NCBI RefSeq assembly: GCF_007097145.1
Contig: NZ_VJVZ01000004.1
Coordinates: 248,001 to 312,000, forward strand
DNA length: 64,000 nucleotides
Source of the DNA: Flavobacterium zepuense
Lineage (GTDB): Bacteria > Bacteroidota > Bacteroidia > Flavobacteriales > Flavobacteriaceae
Direction: 5' to 3'
The translations under genes and the position numbers were made by a program. The notes below the pieces were generated by a model, which was not told where the DNA came from, ran no database searches, and was given only the letters and a program-made list of their open reading frames with translations. This document shows positions 48,187 through 57,227 of this stretch, in pieces. The stretch's first letter is position 1, and each line of letters begins with the position of its first letter.

Positions 48187-49860
48187 ATGAAAGTTAACAA
48201 AATCACGGCTTTAAGAGTGTTGCTCGCAATGGCGGTAACAGTGGGTTTTACCGGCTGCAGCAAAAAGGGCGCAGGTGGAGACACTTCCACAGCTACGGGA
48301 TGGAAGATTAATGACCGAAAAGGTGGTTTCCAGCACAACTCCAGGTACAAACAGCAGGCAACTGCACCGGGACTGGTTGAAGTAGAAGGCGGAACATTTA
48401 CCATGGGTAAAGTTCAGGACGATGTTATGCACGATTGGAACAACACACCAACCCAACAACACGTTCAGTCTTTCTTTATGGATGAAACAGAGGTTACCAA
48501 TGTTATGTACATGGAATACCTTGACTGGCTTAAAAGAGTTTTCCCTCCTACGGAAGAGAACTATAAAAATATATATGTAGGTGCACTACCCGATACTCTT
48601 GTATGGAGGAGCGCTCTTGGATATAACGAAACCATGACTAACAACTACCTTAGGCATCCGGGCTACTCTAACTACCCTGTAGTTGGTGTTAACTGGATCC
48701 AGGCGGTTGAATTTAGTAAATGGAGAACTGACCGTGTTAACGAAAACACGCTTGAGCAGGAAGGCTACCTTAAAAGGGATGCCAAGCTTACTGATGCAAC
48801 CGCAGAAGCTACTTTTAGTACAGAAGCTTACCTTGAGAGCCCTACAAAGAGCTACGGTGGTAACGAAGAAATTGTACTAAAAGGCCCAAGAAATAAACTT
48901 GCAAGCAAAGAAGATGCTAAAGGCGTTTATGCCCAAAGAACTTCTGGCCTTATACTTCCTGAGTACAGGCTTCCAACCGAAGCTGAGTGGGAATATGCTG
49001 CTATAGCGCTTGTTGGTAACCGTGAGTATAATTTATACCGTGGTAACAAAAAATATCCTTGGAAAGGCCAATATACCCGTAACGGTAAAAGGCAGACTAA
49101 AGGTGACCAGTTAGCCAACTTTAAACAAGGTAAAGGTGACTACGGAGGAATTGCAGGATGGAGCGATGATAACGCTGATATTACTGCACCTGCTAAATCG
49201 TATCCACCAAACGATTTTGGTCTTTATGATATGGCTGGTAACGTAGCCGAGTGGGTTGCCGACGTTTACCGTCCTATAGTTGATGATGAAGCTAACGACT
49301 TTAACTACTACAGGGGTAACGTTTACATGAAAAACAAAATTGGCGAAGACGGACGTGCTGAAATTGTTACTGCCGAAACTATTGAGTATGATACTCTAAG
49401 CAATGGTAGGATACAGTACAGGAACCTTCCTGGCCAAATTGCTCAAACGCAAATTACTAAAGAAGATACTTACCTTAGGCAAAACTATACCAAAGCTGAT
49501 AACAGAAATTACAGGGATGGTGACAGGCAGTCTACACGTTACTACGACTTTGGTACTACTGACGAAGAAGCAGGTGCATTAACTGATGCTGAAAGGATGT
49601 ACGATTCTCCTAAACACCTTGTTGCTAAAGACAGCCTTGGTAACATGCTTAGAGAATACGATAAAACTTCTAAAAGAACTACACTTATTAACGATAACGT
49701 AAGGGTATTTAAAGGTGGTTCGTGGAGAGACAGGGCTTACTGGTTAGACCCGGCTCAAAGAAGGTACTTCCCTCAGGATATGGCTACAGACTATATTGGT
49801 TTTAGATGTGCTATGTCTAAAGTTGGACCTAAAAACGCAAGAAAAACTGCAAGAAATTAA
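48187..49860 (+). CDS. gldJ: Gliding motility lipoprotein GldJ
   Basis: A 557-residue lipoprotein needed for gliding and for stable T9SS function in Flavobacterium. The signal peptide MKVNKITALRVLLAMAVTVGFTGC ends in a lipobox (FTGC, Cys24). The body is a formylglycine-generating-enzyme (FGE-sulfatase/SUMF1) fold: VEGGTFTMGKVQDDV, MDETEVTNVMYMEYLDWL, NYPVVGVNWIQAVEFSKWRTDRVNE, LPTEAEWEYAA, ANFKQGKGDYGGIAGWSDDNADITAPAKSYPPNDFGLYDMAGNVAEWVADVY and KGGSWRDRAYWLDPAQRRYFPQDMATDYIGFRCAM. It probably uses this fold structurally, without enzyme activity. I start at ATG 48187, since an in-frame ATG at 48139 would spoil the lipoprotein signal. It is followed by murF. Confidence 0.96.
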   Translation: MKVNKITALRVLLAMAVTVGFTGCSKKGAGGDTSTATGWKINDRKGGFQHNSRYKQQATAPGLVEVEGGTFTMGKVQDDVMHDWNNTPTQQHVQSFFMDETEVTNVMYMEYLDWLKRVFPPTEENYKNIYVGALPDTLVWRSALGYNETMTNNYLRHPGYSNYPVVGVNWIQAVEFSKWRTDRVNENTLEQEGYLKRDAKLTDATAEATFSTEAYLESPTKSYGGNEEIVLKGPRNKLASKEDAKGVYAQRTSGLILPEYRLPTEAEWEYAAIALVGNREYNLYRGNKKYPWKGQYTRNGKRQTKGDQLANFKQGKGDYGGIAGWSDDNADITAPAKSYPPNDFGLYDMAGNVAEWVADVYRPIVDDEANDFNYYRGNVYMKNKIGEDGRAEIVTAETIEYDTLSNGRIQYRNLPGQIAQTQITKEDTYLRQNYTKADNRNYRDGDRQSTRYYDFGTTDEEAGALTDAERMYDSPKHLVAKDSLGNMLREYDKTSKRTTLINDNVRVFKGGSWRDRAYWLDPAQRRYFPQDMATDYIGFRCAMSKVGPKNARKTARN

Positions 49861-49882
49861 TTTCTTACAACATAAAATTATC

Positions 49883-49916
49883 AATAAAAGCCCTAATTTA
49901 GGGCTTTTATTATTTT
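49883..49916 (+). terminator. Terminator after gldJ
   Basis: AATAAAAGCCCT pairs with AGGGCTTTTATT (12 bp, loop AATTT) and continues TATTTT. Confidence 0.75.
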
Positions 49917-49935
49917 ACACCGTTTATCATTTTAT

Positions 49936-51219
49936 ATGGAAACCAGCGAGCTTTACAATTACTTTTTAGAATGCACCGGTATTGCTACCGATACCCGTAA
50001 AATTACACCCGGCTCTTTGTTTGTTGCCCTTAAAGGCGACAACTTTGATGCCAATACTTTTGCTGCCGAAGCACTTAATAAGGGCGCTCTTTATGTTGTG
50101 ATAGACAACCCTGCTTATAAAACCAATGACAGGATGTTATTGGTTAACAACGGGCTTACAGCCTTGCAGCAACTGGCGCAATACCATCGCAGGGAGCTTG
50201 GCCTGCCCATAATAGGGCTTACTGGCAGTAATGGCAAAACAACTACCAAAGAGCTAATAAATGCTGTACTCTCTAAAAAATACGCTACTAAGGCTACGAT
50301 AGGCAACCTCAACAACCACATAGGCGTACCCCTTACACTGCTTTCTTTTACTACTGAAACCGAAATTGGTATTGTAGAGATGGGTGCCAACCATCAAAAA
50401 GAAATTGAGTTTTTGTGCAACATAGCCGAACCTAATTTTGGCTACATTACAAACTTTGGCAAAGCACATTTAGAAGGTTTTGGCGGATATGAAGGTGTTA
50501 TTAAAGGCAAGAGTGAGCTATACACTTATTTAGAGCAAAACACTAAAATGGCTTTCGTAAATTTAAATGATACCATACAGAAAGAAAAGACACAGCAACT
50601 GCCCCGCTTTACTTTTGCTACCGAAAGTTATGATGGCGATGTGCGAATAGAAAGCATTACTGCAAATCCTATGGTGTCTTTGATTTATAAAGACCTGCAC
50701 ATACAATCGCACCTTATAGGCATTTATAACGCGGCTAACATAAGCGCGGCCATTGCTATTGGGCACTACTTTAAAGTACCGGATGATTTAATAAAAGAAG
50801 CCATAGAAGGCTATATCCCTGCTAACAACCGCTCACAGCTTTTAGAAAAAGACAGTAATAGCATTATATTAGATGCCTATAACGCCAACCCAAGCAGTAT
50901 GGCAGCAGCCATAAATAACTTTATACAGTTAGGCCATCCGGGTAAAGTTGCCATTTTAGGCGATATGTTCGAGCTGGGTCCTGAAAGCCTGTACGAACAC
51001 AAAAAAGTTGTTGAATTATTGATTGACGAGAAAGAAATAGAAGTCCACTTTATAGGTCCGGATTTTTACAGCAACATTGTAGATGAAAGCAATATACACT
51101 TTCATAAAAGTTTTGACGATTTTAAGCAATATATGCAGGGTGTAAAGTATATCAACAAAAATATACTCATAAAGGGTTCGCGGGGTATGGCACTGGAGCG
51201 CACACTCGATCTGATATAA
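49936..51219 (+). CDS. murF: UDP-N-acetylmuramoyl-tripeptide--D-alanyl-D-alanine ligase
   Basis: A 427-residue Mur ligase that adds D-Ala-D-Ala to the UDP-MurNAc-tripeptide, the last cytoplasmic step of the peptidoglycan stem peptide. The P-loop is GLTGSNGKTTTKELI with Lys101, followed by TIGNLNNHIGVPLTLLSF, VEMGANHQKEIEFLCNIAEP, and the C-terminal NNRSQLLEKDSNSIILDAYNANPSSMAAAINNF and ILGDMFELGPESLYEHKKVVELL. The N-terminal ITPGSLFVALKGDNFDANTFAAEAL is the MurF-type UDP-substrate domain. It follows gldJ across a terminator and is convergent with the MscS gene. Confidence 0.95.
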   Translation: METSELYNYFLECTGIATDTRKITPGSLFVALKGDNFDANTFAAEALNKGALYVVIDNPAYKTNDRMLLVNNGLTALQQLAQYHRRELGLPIIGLTGSNGKTTTKELINAVLSKKYATKATIGNLNNHIGVPLTLLSFTTETEIGIVEMGANHQKEIEFLCNIAEPNFGYITNFGKAHLEGFGGYEGVIKGKSELYTYLEQNTKMAFVNLNDTIQKEKTQQLPRFTFATESYDGDVRIESITANPMVSLIYKDLHIQSHLIGIYNAANISAAIAIGHYFKVPDDLIKEAIEGYIPANNRSQLLEKDSNSIILDAYNANPSSMAAAINNFIQLGHPGKVAILGDMFELGPESLYEHKKVVELLIDEKEIEVHFIGPDFYSNIVDESNIHFHKSFDDFKQYMQGVKYINKNILIKGSRGMALERTLDLI

Positions 51220-51225
51220 AAATCT

Positions 51226-51257
51226 TAAAGGCGCTGCATTAATTTGTAGCGCCTTTA
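51226..51257. terminator. Convergent hairpin between murF and the MscS gene
   Basis: TAAAGGCGCT (51226-51235) pairs with AGCGCCTTTA (51248-51257). It overlaps the stop codon of the minus-strand MscS gene at 51239-51241. The flanking T-tracts are weak on both sides. Confidence 0.5.
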
Positions 51258-53023
51258 TCTTTATTAAGCGCAGAACCTTCCGGCGGATAGGATAATGTAC
51301 TTTTTATCGATTTTATCTTTTCTTCGCTAAAACCGGGAAGCTGTAAATCATTTTCCTCTTTCCACTGTTTAACAGTTTCGCTCGTTGTTGCGGCTTTATC
51401 TTCGGCAGGAACCTTATCGCGGGTTAGATAAACAGTTTGCGATGGTAGCGCAAAACCGGTACCGCTGGCATCAACCACATCCATCATGCGCAAAAGTAAA
51501 TCTTCCTGCACTTCCTGAAACGCATCAAAATTTGCAGCGTTTATATAAGCATATACTTCAATTTTTACCGAAGCGGAATTAAACCCCGTAAACCTCACCT
51601 TTGCAGGATCGGGGTTTACCATTGGGTGTGCATATAATATAGCTCTTAATTCTACCAATAAATACCGCACTTGGTCGGGGGTGGTTTCTTTCCTGAATTC
51701 CAAAACCGGGTCAAACAAAAAGCGGTCGCGGTGGGCGTAATTCTCAATCCTGTTCGATGAAAAATCTCCATTGGGTATCGTAACTACAGTACGCTCTCCG
51801 GTACGCAAACGTGTAGAGCGTATGCCTATCTGCTCTACCGTACCCGATACCTCGCCTACCTTACAAAAATCGCCCACACGCACCGGCTGATCGGCGATAA
51901 GGGTAACGCTGCCCACAAAATTCTCCACGGTTTTTTGAGCCCCAAGTGCCAGGGCTATACCACCTATTCCCAACGCAGCAAACCAGGTATTAACATCTAC
52001 CCCTACTACCCCAAGCACCGATATGATCCCGAAAACAATTATCGCTATCTTAAAGGCACGTCGCACAAAAAGTATTACTGATATGGCCGATACCCTTCCC
52101 CGCTGGGTCATTCGGTCTTTAGTAAATGTGCTAATAAAATCGGTTAAACGCCATAATAGTATAAGAAATGCCAGCACCCCTACTATAAGTGTTATGGCAC
52201 TAAACCTTTGCCGTACAATTATAGATATGCCTATTTGCTGTGAAACGGTTACAAATATCCACAAGGCAACACACAACCTGAATGGCAGCACCAAAGCTGC
52301 AATTATACCCGAAGTAGGTTCGGTTTCGGCCTTACGCCAAATTTTGCGTATTAAAAAACTACAGATGAAAACAATACCCCATGCAATAAGATACGATATA
52401 ATAACCAGTACTATCAGCGCCAGCCAGTGCCCTATGGGCACACCGCCCAGCATGGTGTCTTTTAACACCTGAGGCAAAGCCCTGTCAATTAACAAATTGT
52501 CATTAATCTTGAGGGCAGCTACGGCAGCAATGGTTTCCTCCGAAAAGAGCCATACCGGCGGGGCATCTTCGGCAGCCTTATTTTCTACGTAAAGGTCTAT
52601 TATTACACCATCAGATGTAACGGTACCTATCAGGTCGGTATTTTGCGGGAGGTCGTCATCGGTACGGCCGGTTGCTTTATTGCTTATAAGCGAATACGGC
52701 ATAATATCGCCGCCCTGGTCCAGCAGGCGCTGCATTACCTTTACAATACGCTCCCGCTCCTTTAAGCGGCGTTGTGTACGTTTAGTAAGATCAAGAAAGC
52801 GGCTTGCACGAGTATAATTCTGGTCGGCCACAGCCTGAATGAATCCACTAACCGTACCACGCGGATTTTGCCTGCCCAGCGAGTCATCCGGAAATTTTTG
52901 CTCGGGCACTTCCTGTTTTTCGCCTGTAAGGTCGCTTAAGGTTTGCGCAGTAATTTGAAAAGGCATTAGCATTAAAACACCCAAGAGAATTAGTGCGTGC
53001 AACATTTTTGTTAGGCGAAGCAT
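51239..53023 (-). CDS. Exported-domain MscS family mechanosensitive channel
   Basis: A 594-residue member of the MscS family. The N-terminus (MLHALILLGVLMLMPFQITA after a possible MLRLTK) is a signal peptide, and about residues 30-185 form a periplasmic domain (GTVSGFIQAVADQNYTRASRFLDLTKRTQRRLKERERI). Five or six membrane helices follow, then the conserved MscS pore and beta domain: NTWFAALGIGGIALALGAQKTVENFVGSVTLIADQPVRVGDFCKVGEVSGTVEQIGIRSTRLRT ... IPNGDFSSNRIENY. It should release solutes during hypo-osmotic shock. Start 53023 or 53005 are equally acceptable. It is much longer than E. coli MscS because of the extra N-terminal part. Confidence 0.9.
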   Translation of the reverse strand: MLRLTKMLHALILLGVLMLMPFQITAQTLSDLTGEKQEVPEQKFPDDSLGRQNPRGTVSGFIQAVADQNYTRASRFLDLTKRTQRRLKERERIVKVMQRLLDQGGDIMPYSLISNKATGRTDDDLPQNTDLIGTVTSDGVIIDLYVENKAAEDAPPVWLFSEETIAAVAALKINDNLLIDRALPQVLKDTMLGGVPIGHWLALIVLVIISYLIAWGIVFICSFLIRKIWRKAETEPTSGIIAALVLPFRLCVALWIFVTVSQQIGISIIVRQRFSAITLIVGVLAFLILLWRLTDFISTFTKDRMTQRGRVSAISVILFVRRAFKIAIIVFGIISVLGVVGVDVNTWFAALGIGGIALALGAQKTVENFVGSVTLIADQPVRVGDFCKVGEVSGTVEQIGIRSTRLRTGERTVVTIPNGDFSSNRIENYAHRDRFLFDPVLEFRKETTPDQVRYLLVELRAILYAHPMVNPDPAKVRFTGFNSASVKIEVYAYINAANFDAFQEVQEDLLLRMMDVVDASGTGFALPSQTVYLTRDKVPAEDKAATTSETVKQWKEENDLQLPGFSEEKIKSIKSTLSYPPEGSALNKDKGATN

Positions 53024-53134
53024 AGGTTATAAGGTTGGTTAGATAAACAATTACTAAATTTAGCAAAATACCTGTCCTGCCGCAAGCGTTTAACGTTACT
53101 TTTAATTTTTTGCCCTACGTTGCTTTGTTCATGA

Positions 53135-53216
53135 CCCCATTGCCCCTGAAGTTCAGGGAGTCATTCAAATGATGATTCACTCTAACAAAAGCTTCAGTTT
53201 TACTTGAGCTTTTTTA
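53135..53216 (+). ncRNA. Possible small RNA between mscS-like and rluA-like genes
   Basis: A plus-strand terminator (AAAAGCT ... AGCTTTT then TTTT, 53187-53216) has no plus-strand gene before it, because the nearest upstream gene is on the minus strand. Just before it are the hairpin CCCTGAA-G-TTCAGGG (53145-53159 region) and TCAT-TCAA-ATGA. TTGCTTTG at 53122-53129 is one mismatch from TAnnTTTG. Together these suggest a transcript of about 80 nt with three hairpins. No known RNA family is recognised. Confidence 0.35.
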
Positions 53217-53268
53217 TTTTAATAGCCTTAAATCTATTACTTTCGCGCTATAAATATGTTATAAAGAA

Positions 53269-54957
53269 TTGACCGAAACTACCCAAAATACTATTACCTA
53301 TTTTTCTGACAGCGACGTTAGCGGGATTGCTTTACCGGAGCGTTTTACGTTTCCGTTTTTTTATGAACCGCATCCGCTGACCCAGATTGCGGCGGCAGAA
53401 TTACAAGACTATTTGGAAACCCAAACAGAGCTTGATCATAATTTTGGGCTTATAGAAAACCAACCCGGACTTGTTATAGGTAAAATGTTTGGCGTTTTAG
53501 TGATTCAGGATACTGAAGGGAAATTAGGGTATTTATCGGCGTTTTCCGGCAAGCTGGCCGATAGCAATACGCATTCCCGATTTGTACCTCCGGTTTTTGA
53601 TATGCTTTTAGAGGATAGCTTTTTCCTTAAAGAACAGTACATACTTAACAGCATTAACGACAGGGTTAAAGAAATAGAGTCTGACTCAACCTATCAAAGC
53701 CTAAAACGCGAACTAAAACAATTTATAGCGCAGTCGGATGCTGAGATAGCGGCTTTAAAAGCACAGCTAAAAAGCAATAAGCAAATACGTAAGGAAGCGA
53801 GAAATGCACAAAAAAGCATCTTAACGCCGGAGGATTACGCTTTTTTTGAAGCCTATTTAGTACGCAACAGCCTGCACGACAAGCACCAGTTTAATATGCT
53901 TACACAAAACTGGCAGCAACGTTTAGATACAATTAAGCAGGAACTGGCGCATTTTGATACGATTTTAGAAGCACTAAAAACGGAACGTAAAGAAAAATCA
54001 GGGGCATTGCAGCAGCAGCTTTTTGAGCAATATGCTTTTCTTAATAAAGATAGACGAACAAAAAGCCTCCATGCCATATTTAGCGATACTGTTTTTGGCA
54101 AACCGCCAGCCGCTGCCGGCGAATGTGCCACACCCAAGCTGTTGCAATACGCTTTTTTGCACGGATATAAGCCACTTGCCATGGCAGAATTTTGGTGGGG
54201 AGCTCCGCCAAAATCGGAAATACGGAAACATAAGCAGTTTTACCCCGCCTGTACAGGCAAATGCAAGCCCATACTAGCACACATGCTGGAAGGGATGGAT
54301 ATAGATGATAACCCGTTGCTGATTAACGCAGGAGAGGGCACAGAACTTAAAATTGTATATGAGGATGATAGTTTTGTAGTAGTTAACAAACCTGCCGAAC
54401 TGCTTTCGGTACCCGGTATACAAATACAGGATTCGGTGTATACGCGCTTACAGGCCAGGTTTGGCACTATTGAGCCGCTTATTATCCACAGGCTGGATAT
54501 GGCAACATCAGGGCTTTTAGTGGTAGCCAAAACAAAAGAGGCCCATAAAGACATACAAAAACAGTTTTTAAAACGTACCGTTACCAAACGCTACACCGCG
54601 GTGCTTTCTAAAATTATTGAGGATAATGAGGGCGAGATATCACTCCCATTGCGTGGCGACTTAGATAACCGGCCAAGGCAACTGGTTTGCTTTGAGTTTG
54701 GGAAAAAAGCAATTACAAAATGGAAAGCCGTAGCGCGCACAGCTACCACTACTAAAGTACATTTTTGGCCGCTAACCGGCCGTACGCACCAGTTACGCAT
54801 GCACGCAGCACACGAACACGGCCTTAATGCACCAATTGTGGGCGACGACCTTTACGGGACAGCATCAAACAGATTGTACCTTCATGCGGCTTACCTGGAG
54901 TTTATACATCCCGTAACTAAACAAATAATGGTTTTTGAAGAAATGGAGGAGTTTTAA
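53269..54957 (+). CDS. RluA family pseudouridine synthase with long N-terminal extension
   Basis: A 562-residue RluA-type enzyme that converts uridine to pseudouridine in tRNA or rRNA. The catalytic domain is at residues ~355-562: YEDDSFVVVNKPAELLSVPG, IIHRLDMATSGLLVVAKTKEAH with catalytic Asp410, RLYTAVLSK-like KRYTAVLSK, LTGRTHQLRMHAAHEHG and DDLYG. The first ~350 residues are an extension with coiled-coil helices (residues ~140-255, ELKQFIAQSDAEIAALKAQLKSNKQIRKEARNAQ) and a GECATPKLLQYAFLHGYKPLAMAEFWWGAPPKSEIRKHKQFYPACTGKCKPI segment that could bind RNA or zinc. Long versions like this occur across Bacteroidota. The start is a TTG at 53269; the only nearby ATG is out of frame with a stop. 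Confidence 0.9.
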   Translation: MTETTQNTITYFSDSDVSGIALPERFTFPFFYEPHPLTQIAAAELQDYLETQTELDHNFGLIENQPGLVIGKMFGVLVIQDTEGKLGYLSAFSGKLADSNTHSRFVPPVFDMLLEDSFFLKEQYILNSINDRVKEIESDSTYQSLKRELKQFIAQSDAEIAALKAQLKSNKQIRKEARNAQKSILTPEDYAFFEAYLVRNSLHDKHQFNMLTQNWQQRLDTIKQELAHFDTILEALKTERKEKSGALQQQLFEQYAFLNKDRRTKSLHAIFSDTVFGKPPAAAGECATPKLLQYAFLHGYKPLAMAEFWWGAPPKSEIRKHKQFYPACTGKCKPILAHMLEGMDIDDNPLLINAGEGTELKIVYEDDSFVVVNKPAELLSVPGIQIQDSVYTRLQARFGTIEPLIIHRLDMATSGLLVVAKTKEAHKDIQKQFLKRTVTKRYTAVLSKIIEDNEGEISLPLRGDLDNRPRQLVCFEFGKKAITKWKAVARTATTTKVHFWPLTGRTHQLRMHAAHEHGLNAPIVGDDLYGTASNRLYLHAAYLEFIHPVTKQIMVFEEMEEF

Positions 54958-54969
54958 TCCCGCAGTACA

Positions 54970-55419
54970 ATGACCATAGAAAAAGCCAACAGCAACGATG
55001 ATAAAATCTTAACGGAGATAACCCTTAAGTCTAAAGCGTATTGGGGCTATAGCGATGAGCAAATTGTTGCATGGCATGAATTGCTTACCATTACTAAAAG
55101 CTATATTGAAACCAGACCAGTCTATAAATTAGTTATAAATGATATCATTGCCGGGTATTATTCGTTCTTCACCGAAAACGAATATACAGTAAGGCTTGAC
55201 AATCTTTTTATCCTGCCGGAATATATCGGCAAAGGCCTGGGCAGGTTTTTAATGGATGATTTTATATTACGTATTGCAGGTACAGGCGTTAAAAAAGTAA
55301 TTCTTGATGCCGACCCCAATGCTGAACTATTTTATGCCAAATTCGGTTTTGTAAAAATAGGCAAACTTAAAACATATATCAAAAACCGGTATTTACCTGT
55401 GATGGAGTTGGTGTTTTAA
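54970..55419 (+). CDS. GNAT family N-acetyltransferase
   Basis: A 149-residue acetyltransferase of the GNAT superfamily. The N-terminal part ITLKSKAYWGYSDEQIVAWHELLTITKSYIETRPVYKLV precedes the CoA-binding motif A: LDNLFILPEYIGKGLGRFLMDDFI, with the Q/RxxGxG/A pattern as YIGKGLG. Then VKKVILDADPNAELFYAKFGFVKIG and a YLPVMELVF end follow the family closely. The substrate cannot be told. It begins 12 nt after the pseudouridine synthase stop, so the two are probably cotranscribed, which may point to an RNA- or translation-linked role; that is inference. Confidence 0.9.
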   Translation: MTIEKANSNDDKILTEITLKSKAYWGYSDEQIVAWHELLTITKSYIETRPVYKLVINDIIAGYYSFFTENEYTVRLDNLFILPEYIGKGLGRFLMDDFILRIAGTGVKKVILDADPNAELFYAKFGFVKIGKLKTYIKNRYLPVMELVF

Positions 55420-55462
55420 TTACGAGAGTCTATCTATTTACCCTTGGTATTCTACTTATATG

Positions 55463-55478
55463 CTTGACACATGTCAAG
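55463..55478. promoter_or_regulatory. Palindromic site upstream of the NTF2-like gene
   Basis: CTTGACA-CA-TGTCAAG, two 7-nt arms around two bases, 117 nt before the ATG at 55595. It has the look of a dimer-binding operator. No cognate regulator is adjacent. Confidence 0.35.
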
Positions 55479-55594
55479 ATTATTTTCTGTCATATATCAT
55501 CGTTCAGGGCATCATATAATTCTACTTTTACATTAGTAATCAGAACTAAGACAAAAGATTACTAAAAACAATACGTAACATAAAATTAGATATC

Positions 55595-55960
55595 ATGAAC
55601 GATCTTTCAAAAATTTTAGAGAACAGCCTGTTGCAAATATGGAATAACCGTAATGCTGAAGAACGGCTTAACATTATGAAAAATATCTACTCGCCCGAAA
55701 TAGATTTTTTTGAAGACAATACAGGCGCGGCTATTACCGGCTATGATGCTATAAACGAACTTATAGAAAAATTACAAATAAACTGGCCGGCCGAGTTTGA
55801 GTTTAGCCTGCACAAAGCACAGGGTAACCATAATGTACATTATATTACCTGGTCTTTAGGAGCACCCGGGCAACCACCGGTAGCAAGCGGAATGGACATA
55901 GCGATTATTGAAAACGAAAAAATTAAATCGCTGTATCTTTATTTAGACAGTAGTAAATAA
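55595..55960 (+). CDS. NTF2-like (SnoaL/DUF4440 type) protein
   Basis: A 121-residue protein with the NTF2-like fold pattern: LLQIWNNRNAEERLNIMKNIYSPEIDFFEDNTGAAITGYDAINELIEKLQINWP, followed by beta-strands (FEFSLHKAQGNHNVHYITWSLGA, MDIAIIENEKIKSLYLYLD). The W-xx-(R/N)Nx(E/D)xRxxxxxxxYxxD start and xGxxxIxxxxxxL segment are typical of the SnoaL-like subgroup, which includes small isomerases, hydrolases and many proteins of unknown role. It stands alone with a possible palindromic operator upstream and a convergent terminator downstream. Confidence 0.8.
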   Translation: MNDLSKILENSLLQIWNNRNAEERLNIMKNIYSPEIDFFEDNTGAAITGYDAINELIEKLQINWPAEFEFSLHKAQGNHNVHYITWSLGAPGQPPVASGMDIAIIENEKIKSLYLYLDSSK

Positions 55961-55983
55961 ATGCCTGGAGTATTACTATAAAG

Positions 55984-56015
55984 AAACACCTTCAGCAAAA
56001 AACTGAAGGTGTTTT
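55984..56015. terminator. Convergent terminator between NTF2-like and GH43 genes
   Basis: AAACACCTTCAG pairs perfectly with CTGAAGGTGTTT around a 7-nt loop. T-tracts stand on both sides (TTTT on plus, TTTCTTTAT on minus). Confidence 0.75.
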
Positions 56016-56048
56016 AAATTTTATGAGCGATAATAATTTACAGGAGTA

Positions 56049-57047
56049 CTAGTGCGTTAACGGCCAAATTACCTCAGCGCCCGGCTTAATTGCTAACACT
56101 CCCTGTTCTAACGATAATTCTATAATTGCTGTTTTCCTGGGATCTACCTGTGTGGTTGAAAAATGCGTATGAAACACATAATATATAGCTCCTGCCCCAT
56201 CATAAAAAATATCGCCATGCCCTGTGCCGGGAGCGTTAAGTAACTGTTGGGATATAAAAGGGCTACTGTTTTCTTTATTCCACGGGCCGGTAGGGCTGGC
56301 AGATGTTGCATAGCCCACAGCATAATTTTGGTTCCTGAAATCATTAGCCGAATATACCATATAGTACAGTTCGCCGCTTTTAAAAACCGTAGGCCCTTCG
56401 GTTACTGCCCAGTCAAGGTTTTCTGTATTTTCCCAGGGCTTGGTGGCGTGTATGCACTCTATAAGTGTTTCGGGCTTTATGGCACTAAGGTCGTCTTCCA
56501 TCTCTGCTACAAAAATGCGGTTGCCCTGATCGAGCCGCACATGGTACAGGTATATCTTACCGTTATCAAAAAACACGTAGGGGTCTATCTGCTTCCCATC
56601 TGATGGGATAGGGTTACCTGCATTAGTAAATGGGCCAAGAGGGCTGCTGCTTTCTGCTATGGCAATATGCTCATTGGCTGTGTATGCCATATAAAACTTA
56701 CTGTTATATTCAAATATTTGCGGTGCCCAAAAACCGGTATCGCCATAACCGTCGCCTTTTTTAAAGGCAAAACCATCATGCGCACCGGCAGGCCCGCTCC
56801 AGTTTTCTAAGTCGGTAGATGTGTATACTGTAAAACCATCACCTTGTACATTAGGATTGTTTTTTGTACCATACAGATAATACGTGCCGTTATGGCTGTA
56901 TATGGTTGGGTCGGCCTGCATCGGGTTGATACGGCTTTCTGCAATTACCGATTCTTTACTATCATCAGATCCGCACATGATAAATAACGGACATATAAAA
57001 AGTAATAGCGCCAGTTTTGCAAACGGTGTTGTAAGTTTTAGCTTCAT
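56049..57047 (-). CDS. GH43 family glycosidase lipoprotein
   Basis: A 332-residue lipoprotein. Signal MKLKLTTPFAKLALLLFICPLFIMC ends in a lipobox-like LFIMC with Cys25; GSDDSKES after the Cys fits surface sorting in Bacteroidota. The rest is a five-bladed GH43/62/32/68-type propeller: QADPTIYSHNGTYYLYGT with the base Asp, DPYVFFDNGKIYLYHV with the pKa-modulating Asp, and DWAVTEGPTVFKSGELYYMVYSAN with the acid Glu. GH43 enzymes cleave arabinosides, xylosides or galactosides; the substrate here is not evident. I start at ATG 57047; a TTG-initiated extension exists. It lies at the end of the mannan locus but after a gap of 180 nt. Confidence 0.88.
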   Translation of the reverse strand: MKLKLTTPFAKLALLLFICPLFIMCGSDDSKESVIAESRINPMQADPTIYSHNGTYYLYGTKNNPNVQGDGFTVYTSTDLENWSGPAGAHDGFAFKKGDGYGDTGFWAPQIFEYNSKFYMAYTANEHIAIAESSSPLGPFTNAGNPIPSDGKQIDPYVFFDNGKIYLYHVRLDQGNRIFVAEMEDDLSAIKPETLIECIHATKPWENTENLDWAVTEGPTVFKSGELYYMVYSANDFRNQNYAVGYATSASPTGPWNKENSSPFISQQLLNAPGTGHGDIFYDGAGAIYYVFHTHFSTTQVDPRKTAIIELSLEQGVLAIKPGAEVIWPLTH

Positions 57048-57227
57048 CTCTAAATAACTATTTCGTTTTCGCAAACTAGCTCATTTAAATCGGATTACTA
57101 CTCGCCCATCCATTTCAAAATCTGTTCATAGCGTGTCAATCACACTAAATTAGGCTGCTATAAATAGATCTGTAGAAAAATAAGACACCGTGGGATCGTA
57201 TCGAAAGCTGCCATTGGAAGAAGCCTG

